From assembly GCF_000953675.1 (NCBI RefSeq), contig NZ_LN679998.1, positions 1,967,963-2,031,962 of the forward strand: a DNA stretch of 64,000 nucleotides, given 5' to 3'. The translations under genes were made by a program, and so were the position numbers. The stretch comes from Paraclostridium sordellii. GTDB taxonomy: Bacteria > Bacillota > Clostridia > Peptostreptococcales > Peptostreptococcaceae. Below are positions 1 to 7,832 of this stretch, piece after piece; positions within the stretch are counted from its first letter, which is position 1; each line of letters begins with the position of its first letter. Below the pieces are notes generated by a model, which was given only the letters and a program-made list of their open reading frames with translations, did no database searches and was not told where the DNA came from.

Positions 1-1131
1 CTTTATCGTATTTAAAGGACACCCTATGTTCATTCTCATAAATCCACTACCACCATTTCCAAATACAGCCCCACTGCTTAGAGCTAATTTAGCTTTATCT
101 ATAAAAAACCTATCTAAATCTTCATCACTTAATCTTAGTTCTCTACAGTCTAGCCAAGTTAAAAATGTACCTTCTTGTTTTGTAACTTTAATTTTAGGAA
201 TATTTTTACTTATATAATCATTTACATAGTTATAATTATTTTCAATATATACAAGAAGTTCCTCTAACCATTTTTCACCTTTCGTATATGCTGCAATTAA
301 AGCTACTGCACCTAATACATTAGGGTCTGTTGAGAATAAATCTTTATATTTTTTTCTTATTTTTTCATTAGTAATTATAACATTTGATGTATATAATCCT
401 GCTAGGTTAAACGTTTTGCTTGGTGCCGTTAATGTAACTATATTATCTTTATAATAAGGGGATACTGTTGTTAGTGAGTTATGTTTATATCCTTTAAATA
501 TTAAATCTGAGTGTATTTCATCACTTATTATAAATACTTTATAGCTTTCACATATTTCAACTAATCTCTCAAGTTCTTCTTTTTCCCATACTCTACCAAC
601 AGGATTATGTGGGTTACATAATATAAATACTTTTACTCCTGTGGAAATTTGTCTTTCAAATTCTTCAAAATTAATTTCATATCTATTATTATTTAATTCT
701 AATTCACTTTGAACTATATCACAATTGTTTTCATTTAATACTCTAAAGAAAGAGTGATATACAGGTGATTGAACTAAAACTTTATCATTTTCTTTTACAA
801 GTATTTTAAGTAAAAAATTAATAGCCGTTACAACTCCTGGAGTATATACAATATCCTCTTTAGTTATTTTAAGTCCATGTCTTTTTTTCATCCAATCTTC
901 TACAGCTTCATAATAACCATTTACTGTATCATATCCAAGATTTCCAGTAATTAATTTAGTTTGTAATGCTTTAGTTATTTCATCACAGGTTTTAAAATCC
1001 ATATCTGCAATCCACATAGGAATTATATCATCTTTATCTGTATTAAAGTTTTCTTTATATTTATCATATTTTACAGAATTTGTATTTATTCTATTTACTC
1101 CATCATCAAAATTCATCACATTATTATACAT
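1..1131 (-). CDS. MalY/PatB-type PLP C-S lyase (aminotransferase fold), 3-prime end cut off
   Basis: Fold-type I PLP enzyme of the MalY/PatB cystathionine beta-lyase-like group, which cleaves C-S bonds of cysteine-type substrates. Translation from the ATG at 1131 gives 377 residues before the window edge. The motif TAPSKTFNLAG near residue 236 holds the PLP-binding lysine, CNPHNPVGRVW is the usual Asn-Pro loop, and MRMNIGCPLNTIK near the edge is the family's C-terminal substrate-binding arginine region. Only about 15-20 residues are missing. The start is supported by a strong AGGAGAG-type ribosome-binding site just upstream. Family assignment is firm. The physiological substrate cannot be told from sequence. 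Confidence 0.9.
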   Translation of the reverse strand, partial: MYNNVMNFDDGVNRINTNSVKYDKYKENFNTDKDDIIPMWIADMDFKTCDEITKALQTKLITGNLGYDTVNGYYEAVEDWMKKRHGLKITKEDIVYTPGVVTAINFLLKILVKENDKVLVQSPVYHSFFRVLNENNCDIVQSELELNNNRYEINFEEFERQISTGVKVFILCNPHNPVGRVWEKEELERLVEICESYKVFIISDEIHSDLIFKGYKHNSLTTVSPYYKDNIVTLTAPSKTFNLAGLYTSNVIITNEKIRKKYKDLFSTDPNVLGAVALIAAYTKGEKWLEELLVYIENNYNYVNDYISKNIPKIKVTKQEGTFLTWLDCRELRLSDEDLDRFFIDKAKLALSSGAVFGNGGSGFMRMNIGCPLNTIK

Positions 1132-1313
1132 ATACTCTCCTCCCCAAAGTGTATCTTATATACTTTTTATACTTTTGATTTTAACCTAATAAATATGAGT
1201 TTTCAATTTAAAACTTATTTTTATTATTTCTTTCATAAAAATACATTTCTATAAATATGTAAGTTTTCCTTTTTTCTATCAAATTTTTTCAGTTTTTATT
1301 TGTAATTTTGTAT

Positions 1314-1350
1314 AAAAAAAGGACTTACACCAATAGTATAAGTCCTTTTT
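1314..1350. terminator. Intrinsic terminator
   Basis: An 11-12 bp stem (arms AAAAAGGACTTA and TAAGTCCTTTTT, loop of about 11 nt) has a T-run on both sides. It lies just after the stop of the minus-strand aminotransferase gene. Confidence 0.85.
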
Positions 1351-1353
1351 ATT

Positions 1354-2547
1354 TTATTTATTAAGCTTTAAGTAAGCTTCTAATCCTTCTTTTAAGATTT
1401 TAGCAGCTTTAGCTAAATCTTCTTTATTTAATATATATGCAAGTCTTATTTCATCTACACCAAGACCTTCTGTTTTATAGAATCCTTCAGCTGGACATGG
1501 CATTACTGTTTCTCCGTCTATTTCAAAGTCACTTAGCATCCATTTTACAAAATCATCTGCACTCTTAACTGGAAGTTTAGCAACTATATAAAATGCTCCT
1601 GTAGGTTTTTTACATATAACACCTGGAACTTGTATAAGTTCATTATATAATACATCTCTTCTTTCTCTATACTCTTCGTTAACTTCTTCTAAATATGAGT
1701 TTGGAGTTTTGTATAACTCTACAGCTCCAACTTGTTCTAATGTAGGAACAGATAGTCTAGCTTGACAAAGTTTTAATATTTCACCCATAAACTCTTTATT
1801 TTTAGAAGCTAAGCATCCGATTCTAGCTCCACATGCACTATATCTCTTAGAAACACTGTCTACAATTATAACTCTATCTTCAACCTCTTTAACATTTCCT
1901 AAACTTGTATATTCACCTTCATATACAAACTCTCTATAAACTTCATCAGCAATTATCCATAAATCATGTTCTTTTGCTATTTCTGAAATCATTTTTATTT
2001 CTTCTTTAGTATAAACTACCCCAGTTGGATTCCCTGGATTTGAGAATAATATTGCACGAGTATTTTTATCTATTTTAGATACGATTTCCTCTTTACTTGG
2101 TAAATGGAATCCGTTTTCAGCAAGTGTAGTTATAGGCTTTATTTGAACCCCTACTGCATTTGCAAAACTATTGTAATTTGAATAAAATGGCTCTGGTACT
2201 AATATATTATCCCCTTCATTACATATAGTTAACATTGTAAAGAATAAAGCTTCACTACCACCATTTAATATTAATATATCTTCTATATCAAAGTTTATAT
2301 CATATTCTTTGTAATATTTTTGTATAGCTTTTCTAAGTTCTGGTAGACCCTCAGATAACGCATACTCCAATACGTTTTCCTTATCATTAGCTATAGCCTT
2401 AAAAAAGTTTTCAGGAGTTTTTATATCTGGTTGTCCTATATTTAAATAATATACTTTTTTCCCTTGTTTCTTAGCTTCTTCTGCATAAGTTAATAACTCC
2501 ATTATAGTTGAAGCCTCTACTGATTTTATTCTTGAAGAAAAATTCAT
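1354..2547 (-). CDS. Class I PLP-dependent aminotransferase
   Basis: An aspartate-aminotransferase-like fold-type I enzyme of 397 residues that transfers an amino group between an amino acid and a 2-oxo acid in the cytoplasm. Visible motifs are NIGQPDIKTP at the N-terminus, SNPGNPTG (Asn-Pro loop), ADEVYREF (PLP-phenol Asp/Tyr) and SVSKRYSACGARIG, with PLP lysine about residue 234. The in-frame GTG four codons upstream (2559) overlaps the ribosome-binding site AAGAGGTGGG, so the ATG at 2547 is the better start. The gene stands alone with its own terminator. The amino-acid specificity is not readable from the sequence. Confidence 0.9.
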   Translation of the reverse strand: MNFSSRIKSVEASTIMELLTYAEEAKKQGKKVYYLNIGQPDIKTPENFFKAIANDKENVLEYALSEGLPELRKAIQKYYKEYDINFDIEDILILNGGSEALFFTMLTICNEGDNILVPEPFYSNYNSFANAVGVQIKPITTLAENGFHLPSKEEIVSKIDKNTRAILFSNPGNPTGVVYTKEEIKMISEIAKEHDLWIIADEVYREFVYEGEYTSLGNVKEVEDRVIIVDSVSKRYSACGARIGCLASKNKEFMGEILKLCQARLSVPTLEQVGAVELYKTPNSYLEEVNEEYRERRDVLYNELIQVPGVICKKPTGAFYIVAKLPVKSADDFVKWMLSDFEIDGETVMPCPAEGFYKTEGLGVDEIRLAYILNKEDLAKAAKILKEGLEAYLKLNK

Positions 2548-2616
2548 ATTCTTACCCACCTCTTGTCAAAATTATTTTTAGCTGCACTTCGTATACAATA
2601 TTTCTTCTTTACCCAT

Positions 2617-2622
2617 ATTTTA
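2617..2622 (-). promoter_or_regulatory. Extended -10 promoter for the aminotransferase gene
   Basis: On the minus strand TGTGC precedes TAAAAT, a TGn-extended -10 about 70 nt upstream of the ATG. No good -35 is visible. The same TGTGC arrangement recurs at 5404 and 6565. Confidence 0.4.
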
Positions 2623-2708
2623 GCACAATAAATCAATTTAGTTAAACGTTTTTTTACAAATTATAAAAAGTTATTATTTTCTGTATTTTGAGTAAATTTT
2701 TTAACATA

Positions 2709-2737
2709 TTGAAATTTCCTCAATCTAAGTATATATT
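2709..2737 (+). promoter_or_regulatory. SigmaA-type promoter for the sulfurtransferase gene
   Basis: TTGAAA at 2709-2714, a 17 bp spacer, and TATATT at 2732-2737. Transcription would begin near 2744, about 50 nt before the ATG at 2797. Confidence 0.6.
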
Positions 2738-2796
2738 ATTTAAAAGAAGGTATGAAAACAATTACCTTGTCAATTTTGAAACTCAGGAGGAAACTT

Positions 2797-3639
2797 ATGA
2801 CAAACTTAGTAAATGCTAAATGGTTAAAAGAAAACTTAGATAACAAAAATCTTGTTATAGTTGATTGTAGATTTGATTTAATGAATAAAGAGTATGGAAA
2901 AAAAAGTTATGAAAATAATCATATATCTGGTGCAGTTAGAGTTGATATAGAAACTGAATTATCTAGTGAGGTTAAGGAACACGGTGGTAGACATCCACTT
3001 CCCGAAATAAATGAACTTGAATCTACATTTAAAAACTTAGGAATAAATAACGATTCTATAGTAATATGCTATGATGATGGAGATTTAGCAGGTCCTTCAA
3101 GATTATGGTGGATATTAAAGTATTTAGGTCATGATAAAGTTTTTGTTTTAGATGGAGGTATAAATAAGTTTATCGAAATTGGAGGAGAAACTAATAATGT
3201 CATTCCATCAATAAATAAAGGTAACTTCAAAGCCAATGTAGATGATTCTATGAGAGTTAATATGAATTATGTTAAGGATAGATTATACAATGATAAAATC
3301 GCAATAATAGATTCAAGAGAACACAAGAGATACTTAGGAGAATTTGAGCCTGTAGATAGAAAAGCTGGTCATATTCCTAGTGCAATGAATTATTTCTGGA
3401 TGGATATACTTGATAAAAATGAAAATAACTTTAATATAAAATCTGTAGATGAGCTAAAAAAACATTTTAAAAAACTTAAAAACTATGACGAAGTAATAGT
3501 TTATTGTGGCTCAGGTATAACAGCTTGCCCTAATAGTTTGGCTCTTAACGAGTCTGGAATTAAACATAAGGTGTATACTGGAAGCTTTAGTGACTGGGTT
3601 AGCTATGACGATAATAAAGTTAATACAACTGAAATATAA
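2797..3639 (+). CDS. sseA: Thiosulfate/3-mercaptopyruvate sulfurtransferase (two rhodanese domains)
   Basis: A tandem rhodanese protein of 280 residues that moves sulfane sulfur from thiosulfate or 3-mercaptopyruvate to a thiophilic acceptor through a cysteine persulfide. The N-terminal domain lacks the catalytic cysteine (ICYDDGDLAGPSRLW), while the C-terminal domain has the loop YCGSGITAC with active Cys about 237. CGSGxT is typical of the SseA-like type. The ATG at 2797 follows CAGGAGG at the right distance; an in-frame ATG 15 codons upstream (2752) has no ribosome-binding site and falls just after the predicted transcription start. It is close to a C-S lyase-like enzyme at the window's left edge, but no shared operon exists. 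Confidence 0.9.
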   Translation: MTNLVNAKWLKENLDNKNLVIVDCRFDLMNKEYGKKSYENNHISGAVRVDIETELSSEVKEHGGRHPLPEINELESTFKNLGINNDSIVICYDDGDLAGPSRLWWILKYLGHDKVFVLDGGINKFIEIGGETNNVIPSINKGNFKANVDDSMRVNMNYVKDRLYNDKIAIIDSREHKRYLGEFEPVDRKAGHIPSAMNYFWMDILDKNENNFNIKSVDELKKHFKKLKNYDEVIVYCGSGITACPNSLALNESGIKHKVYTGSFSDWVSYDDNKVNTTEI

Positions 3640-3640
3640 A

Positions 3641-3674
3641 AATAAAAGGTTACCAATTGTGGTAACCTTTTATT
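3641..3674. terminator. Bidirectional terminator between convergent genes
   Basis: A near-perfect stem (AATAAAAGGTTACC against GGTAACCTTTTATT, 6 nt loop) separates the sulfurtransferase from the convergent ABC exporter and overlaps the latter's stop codon. Confidence 0.9.
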
Positions 3675-5370
3675 TTCTTTGAAGCCCTGCATAAACTCCA
3701 CCTTTTTCAATAAGCTCTTCATGATTTCCTCTTTCTTCAATTCCGTTTTCAGTTAAAACAATTATTTCATCTGCATTTTTTATAGTTGACAATCTATGTG
3801 CAACAACTAAATTTGTTCTATCTTTACTTAATTCTTCTAAAGATTTTTGTATTTCATATTCTGTAACATTATCTAGCGCTGAAGTAGCTTCATCTAAAAT
3901 CATTATTGGAGGGTTTTTTAAAAATATTCTTGCTATAGAAATTCTTTGTTTTTGTCCTCCAGATAATTTCACTCCTCGTTCTCCAATGTATGTGTCATAT
4001 CCATCAGGCAAACTTACAACAAAATCGTGTATTTTAGCTTTTTTAGCAGCTTCTATAACTTCTTTTTCACTTGCATTTGTTTTACCTATTACAATATTAT
4101 CTCTTATTGTCCCAGTAAATAAAAATACATCTTGTGCTACAACTCCTATGTTTTCTCTTAAAGATTTTAAGCTTACATCTTTTACACTAATTCCATCTAT
4201 CTTTATATCCCCTGATGTAAAATCAAAAAACCTTGGAATTAAATTACATAGTGTAGTTTTTCCTCCACCTGATGGTCCAACTAAAGCTATTGTCTTTCCT
4301 GCTTTGATATCCAAACTTAAGTTACTAAATACTTCATTATCATCTTCATATGTGAAAGACACATTTTCTATTTCAATATTTCCTTTTACATTTTTAAGTT
4401 CTATTGGATTATAAGATTCTTTTTCTGTTTCCTCTTCAACTATCTCTATAAATCGTTCAAATCCAGTCATACCATTTTGATACTGTTCCGTAAAGTTTAT
4501 AAGCTTTCTAACTGGCTGTATAAACATTTTCACATATAAAAGATATGCTGCAAAATCTCCAAGTGTTATATAATTCATATAAGTAAAATATCCAGCTGCA
4601 ATTAATGCAACTAATTCCAATATATCTATTAATAAAAACATGCCAGAAAAATATGTACCCATAACCTTATAGGCAACTTCTCTTGCATGTTTAAATACAT
4701 TATTAGATTTATTAAATTTATTTAACTCTTCTTCTTCTGTACAAAAAGATTTTGTAACTCTCATACCAGCAATACTATTTTCTAGTGTAGCATTTACTTC
4801 TCCAGTTTTTACTCTTGTTTCTTTAAAAGCTCTATTCATTTTCTTTCTTTGTGATATTGCATACCAAAGTATTATAGGCAAAATAGAGAATACTATTAGT
4901 GTAAGTGGTATATTAATCTTTATAAGTATTAAAAAAGACCCAAATAACATTACAATAGATATGAATAAGTCCTCTGGTCCATGATGAGCAAGTTCTGAAA
5001 CTTCCATCAAATCGTTTATTATTCTAGACATTATAACTCCCGATTTATTATTATTATAATATGTGTTCGGTAGTTTTTGTAGATGAGTAAATACATCACT
5101 TCTCATATCAGCTTGCATCCTAACTCCTACAACATGACCCCAATATTGCATGAAATAGTTTAGAAAAGCTTTAGCTATAAATATAACAAATAAAGCTATA
5201 GCAAATATAACTAGCATTCTAACATCTTTATTAGGTACTACATCATCCATTATATTTCTAGTTATCATGGGATAAACTAGATCACATAAAGCAACTGCAA
5301 AAGCTGCTAATAAATCCAGTATAAATAATTTTTTATATGGCTTATAGTATTTGATAAATTCTTTTAACAT
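3670..5370 (-). CDS. ABC exporter half-transporter (membrane domain fused to ATPase)
   Basis: A 566-residue type IV ABC exporter. The N-terminal half (about 1-310) has six hydrophobic segments. The ATPase half has Walker A GPSGGGKTT (365-373), Q-loop VVAQDVFLF, signature LSGGQ (469-473), Walker B IMILDEATSALD with catalytic Glu 494, and H-loop His 525, so every catalytic residue is present. It can work as a homodimer in the inner membrane, moving lipids, drugs or peptides outward. The ATG has a strong GAAGGAGG site. The gene is monocistronic. Substrate is unknown. Confidence 0.92.
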   Translation of the reverse strand: MLKEFIKYYKPYKKLFILDLLAAFAVALCDLVYPMITRNIMDDVVPNKDVRMLVIFAIALFVIFIAKAFLNYFMQYWGHVVGVRMQADMRSDVFTHLQKLPNTYYNNNKSGVIMSRIINDLMEVSELAHHGPEDLFISIVMLFGSFLILIKINIPLTLIVFSILPIILWYAISQRKKMNRAFKETRVKTGEVNATLENSIAGMRVTKSFCTEEEELNKFNKSNNVFKHAREVAYKVMGTYFSGMFLLIDILELVALIAAGYFTYMNYITLGDFAAYLLYVKMFIQPVRKLINFTEQYQNGMTGFERFIEIVEEETEKESYNPIELKNVKGNIEIENVSFTYEDDNEVFSNLSLDIKAGKTIALVGPSGGGKTTLCNLIPRFFDFTSGDIKIDGISVKDVSLKSLRENIGVVAQDVFLFTGTIRDNIVIGKTNASEKEVIEAAKKAKIHDFVVSLPDGYDTYIGERGVKLSGGQKQRISIARIFLKNPPIMILDEATSALDNVTEYEIQKSLEELSKDRTNLVVAHRLSTIKNADEIIVLTENGIEERGNHEELIEKGGVYAGLQRK

Positions 5371-5403
5371 ATTTTACCTCCTTCACTTAAAATCTTACTA
5401 TAA

Positions 5404-5409
5404 AGTATA
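5404..5409 (-). promoter_or_regulatory. Probable extended -10 promoter for the ABC exporter
   Basis: On the minus strand TGTGC precedes TATACT about 35 nt upstream of the ATG. TTGAAC lies upstream with a short 15 bp spacer, so the call rests on the TGn extension. Confidence 0.45.
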
Positions 5410-5489
5410 GCACATTTAATTAAAGTTCAACTTGTACAATTTCATATATTTTAATTTTCTGTATATTTTTTATATTATTAAAACAAATA

Positions 5490-5535
5490 AAAAAATCTAT
5501 AGGCTATCTATTATAATTCACCCATAGATTTTTTA
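5490..5535 (-). terminator. Intrinsic terminator
   Basis: The AAAAATCTATAGG arm pairs with CCCATAGATTTTTT across a loop of roughly 18 nt. It lies directly after the stop of the zinc-ribbon gene at 5537. Confidence 0.7.
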
Positions 5536-5536
5536 T

Positions 5537-6160
5537 TTAATCTCTAGATACACTTACTTCTGAATAATTTATATAAGCATAATCTGAATCTTTTATATTA
5601 AATATTCTAATGTAATCAGATAGTATTTTTTCTTGTTTTTCAAACAAATATAAATCCATATTAATTAAATTTATTATCCACCTTAACATATTTAATCTTT
5701 CTATATTGTAGTTATCACAGTAATATTTTTTTAAACTATTTTTAAATTTTTCAATTAGTTCACTGGTATATATTTCAGTTTCAGCTTCTTTAAAAATTAT
5801 TGCACACCATTTTATTTGATTATTACTTAGTTTTATATCTTCTTTTACAATATAGTATATATAATCAAGTTTTTTATCACTTATATGATCATTGCTATTT
5901 GAAATATGAGTGATAATCTTTATAAAATAATATAATATATCATTTATAGTTTCTTCATCTTTATATATATTATTTCTATAAATTCTATAATTCTTTTTAC
6001 AGGAATTACAAGTTCTATATCCATCACTTTCATTTATGTCACTTTCACAGTATGGACAATTATATAAAAAATTATATTTATCTAGATCTTGTTTATTAAA
6101 TTTATCTAGTAAGTTACCTAAATTATCTATTAAAATCCCCTTTATATTATTAAAGTCCAA
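5537..6160 (-). CDS. Unknown protein with an N-terminal zinc ribbon
   Basis: 207 residues. After a short helical N-terminus, CPYC (Cys35, Cys38) and CNSC (Cys51, Cys54) make a four-cysteine zinc ribbon. The rest is a charged, mostly helical region rich in Tyr, Ile, Asn and Lys that I do not recognise. Translation begins at TTG (6160) after GGAGGA. That ribosome-binding site and the start codon lie inside a very long inverted repeat (6154-6214), so translation is probably controlled. There is no membrane segment or signal peptide. The upstream gene at 6240-6533 is close and may be in the same transcript. Function unknown. Confidence 0.7.
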   Translation of the reverse strand: MDFNNIKGILIDNLGNLLDKFNKQDLDKYNFLYNCPYCESDINESDGYRTCNSCKKNYRIYRNNIYKDEETINDILYYFIKIITHISNSNDHISDKKLDYIYYIVKEDIKLSNNQIKWCAIIFKEAETEIYTSELIEKFKNSLKKYYCDNYNIERLNMLRWIINLINMDLYLFEKQEKILSDYIRIFNIKDSDYAYINYSEVSVSRD

Positions 6161-6214
6161 GTTAAATTCCTCCTTATAAATACGTTTATATTATAAGGAT
6201 ATTTAACTTGGACT
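6154..6214 (-). promoter_or_regulatory. Long hairpin that buries the start of the zinc-ribbon gene
   Basis: The arms at 6154-6179 and 6191-6214 are complementary over about 23 of 26 positions, with an 11 nt loop. In the minus-strand RNA the 3-prime arm contains both the GGAGGA ribosome-binding site and the TTG start codon of the 5537-6160 gene. No T-run follows, so this is not an ordinary terminator. I infer control of translation initiation. Confidence 0.65.
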
Positions 6215-6239
6215 ACTTTTATTACTATCTTGTCTATGT

Positions 6240-6533
6240 TTACGATTCTTGCTTGGCTTGTCTTTCTCTATCTTTTCTATCCATATATTCATTAAGTTCA
6301 AATTCTGCTTTTTCTTTTATTTCAATATGACTTATTTTGTTTTTCTTGTCATTTACTATTTGCATACCTATTTTCAATAAATCTTTATCTACAAACTTAT
6401 TTTGTATGTACTCTTCTATCCTAGGAATATCTTTATCCTCTATTGTTTCATAAACCTTTGTCATAGCTATTAAACTATTTACTAGATTAAAATCTGAAAC
6501 TATACTTAATTTACTTAAATCTATTTTACTCAT
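6240..6533 (-). CDS. Small conserved-looking cytoplasmic protein, unknown function
   Basis: 97 residues, soluble, highly charged and probably all helical; the C-terminus is a Lys/Glu/Arg-rich helix ending RQAKQES. It has no cysteine, membrane segment or recognisable motif. The ATG follows a strong GGGGGG ribosome-binding site, and an extended -10 promoter lies 30-40 nt upstream, so it is a real gene. It is the likely first gene of a two-gene unit with the zinc-ribbon gene 80 nt downstream, separated by the long hairpin. Confidence 0.65.
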   Translation of the reverse strand: MSKIDLSKLSIVSDFNLVNSLIAMTKVYETIEDKDIPRIEEYIQNKFVDKDLLKIGMQIVNDKKNKISHIEIKEKAEFELNEYMDRKDRERQAKQES

Positions 6534-6564
6534 TGTATTCCCCCCATTTACATTGATTAATTAA

Positions 6565-6570
6565 ATTATA
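6565..6570 (-). promoter_or_regulatory. Extended -10 promoter
   Basis: TGTGC precedes TATAAT on the minus strand, 32 nt upstream of the ATG at 6533. The hexamer is perfect and has a TGn extension. No convincing -35 is visible. Confidence 0.55.
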
Positions 6571-6701
6571 GCACATATTTTCACAATCTTTTTACAATTT
6601 ATATAATTCATCTATATTATAATAATTATCATTTTAATCTATTTTCAAATAAACATATTTGAATTTTCAATACTTAAATAATTTTATCTACTATATTCTC
6701 C

Positions 6702-7508
6702 CTAACTTCTTTTAAAGGATAGAAATTTCGTAGCAAAATCAACACATTCTCGCTGTGAAAACAATTTACAGTTGGCATTTCCAATTTTATAATTTAATAC
6801 ATTATATTCTTTTTCAAAGCATTCACCTATATATTCAAATCCATCAGAATCTATTTCTAATTCTTTGAAGCCTTTCCATAATCGTTCTCCATTTTCCAAT
6901 ATAGGAGCATATTCTATATATTCATCTCTAGAGTTACTTCTATATTCTCCTAAGTGAAAAGATGTATTGTTTGTATATGAAACTCCTAGAAGTAATACTT
7001 TAGCATCTAACTCATATAATCTTCCTAATGGAGATGTGTCAGATAAGCCATAATCTAACTTGTGATTATCAGTAATAAATTCCTTATCTCTTCCATATGC
7101 ACTAAATGAAACTTGTGGATGATTACTTCTAATAACTCCATCATAATTTAAAAATGTTTGTGCTATTACTCCCATTCCTCTGCAAGGTGTTATCTTGGGA
7201 TTAACCACTGGCATTTCATTTCTTATTGCATCATACCATTCTTTAGGTACACTAGGATTACACCAGTATGATGGCTCAGAATAATCTCCACTATGACTTG
7301 GCATAACTAAATTCCCCTTTTTACCAATACACTCAATCAATGAATCTATAACTGCTACTGCTCCTCCACATACCCACCCTATAGAGCTTAAGGATGAATG
7401 TACAATTAACGTCATACCTTCTTCAATTCCTATGTTTTTAAAGCCCTCAATTAATCTACTTACTGTAATTGGTCCATTGCTACTTTTTAATACTTCATGC
7501 TTATTCAC
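6702..7508 (-). CDS. Aminoglycoside N(3)-acetyltransferase family protein (AAC(3)-like)
   Basis: 268 residues of the Antibiotic_NAT family, whose members acetylate the 3-amino group of aminoglycosides with acetyl-CoA. Supporting segments are TLIVHSSLSSIGWVCGG near the N-terminus (CoA-binding region), LVMPSHSGDYSEPSYW, RSNHPQVSFSAYG (His of the HPxxSF motif) and TSFHLGEYR. Length is normal. The start is GTG at 7508 after AAGAGGGG. Chromosomal AAC(3)-like proteins in Clostridia often have no proven resistance role, so actual drug modification is inference. No mobile-element sequence surrounds it. Confidence 0.85.
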   Translation of the reverse strand: MNKHEVLKSSNGPITVSRLIEGFKNIGIEEGMTLIVHSSLSSIGWVCGGAVAVIDSLIECIGKKGNLVMPSHSGDYSEPSYWCNPSVPKEWYDAIRNEMPVVNPKITPCRGMGVIAQTFLNYDGVIRSNHPQVSFSAYGRDKEFITDNHKLDYGLSDTSPLGRLYELDAKVLLLGVSYTNNTSFHLGEYRSNSRDEYIEYAPILENGERLWKGFKELEIDSDGFEYIGECFEKEYNVLNYKIGNANCKLFSQRECVDFATKFLSFKRS

Positions 7509-7797
7509 AATTTTATACCCCTCTTAATTTTTATATTATCTTTCTATTACTTTATATATAAATCATTCTAATATAAATATGTGTAAATTTTTTGACACCA
7601 ATATTATTGTAAAAAATATGATAATAAACTTAAATTTCTAAAAGATTATGGATTTGATACTCAAGATAATAATATGGAATTATTAAAACCCCTATTCAAT
7701 GTTTAAGATTATTTAATGTTTAAGATTTATGTATACCCTGAGTGTAATATTCAGAGTTTGTATATGCTTAGAAAATTAATTTGATTGATTTATAAAA
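7509..7797. other. Intergenic stretch with a possible gene remnant
   Basis: AT-rich spacer between the acetyltransferase start and the xanthine dehydrogenase operon end. Apart from the start-less open frame at 7596-7706 and a duplicated ATGTTTAAGATT near 7700-7727, I see nothing. Confidence 0.5.
7596..7706 (+). pseudogene. Possible 3-prime remnant of a decayed gene
   Basis: A plus-strand frame bounded by TGA (7593) and TAA encodes 37 codons with clostridial codon use. It begins HQYYCKKYDNKLKFLKDYG and ends ELLKPLFNV. There is no start codon or ribosome-binding site, and no promoter. It reads like the end of a degraded gene, but chance is possible in such AT-rich DNA. The family is not recognised. 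Confidence 0.3.
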
Positions 7798-7832
7798 TAA
7801 AAAGGCTAGGATAAAATATCCTAACCTTTTTA
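7798..7832 (-). terminator. Terminator of the xanthine dehydrogenase operon
   Basis: The AAAAGGCTAGGAT and ATCCTAACCTTTTT arms form a 13 bp stem (one G-U pair in RNA) with a short loop. It overlaps the stop of the Mo-subunit gene. Confidence 0.85.

Noticed and set aside
2752-2796. Upstream in-frame ATG for the sulfurtransferase
   Set aside because: It lies a few bases from the predicted transcription start and lacks a ribosome-binding site, while the ATG at 2797 has AGGAGG.
3986-4414. Open frame of 142 codons on the plus strand inside the ABC exporter gene
   Set aside because: It is antisense to conserved Walker and signature motifs, lacks a ribosome-binding site, and has unnatural composition.
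6702-7508. AAC(3)-like gene as an acquired resistance island
   Set aside because: Codon use matches the neighbours, and there is no transposase, integrase or flanking repeat.
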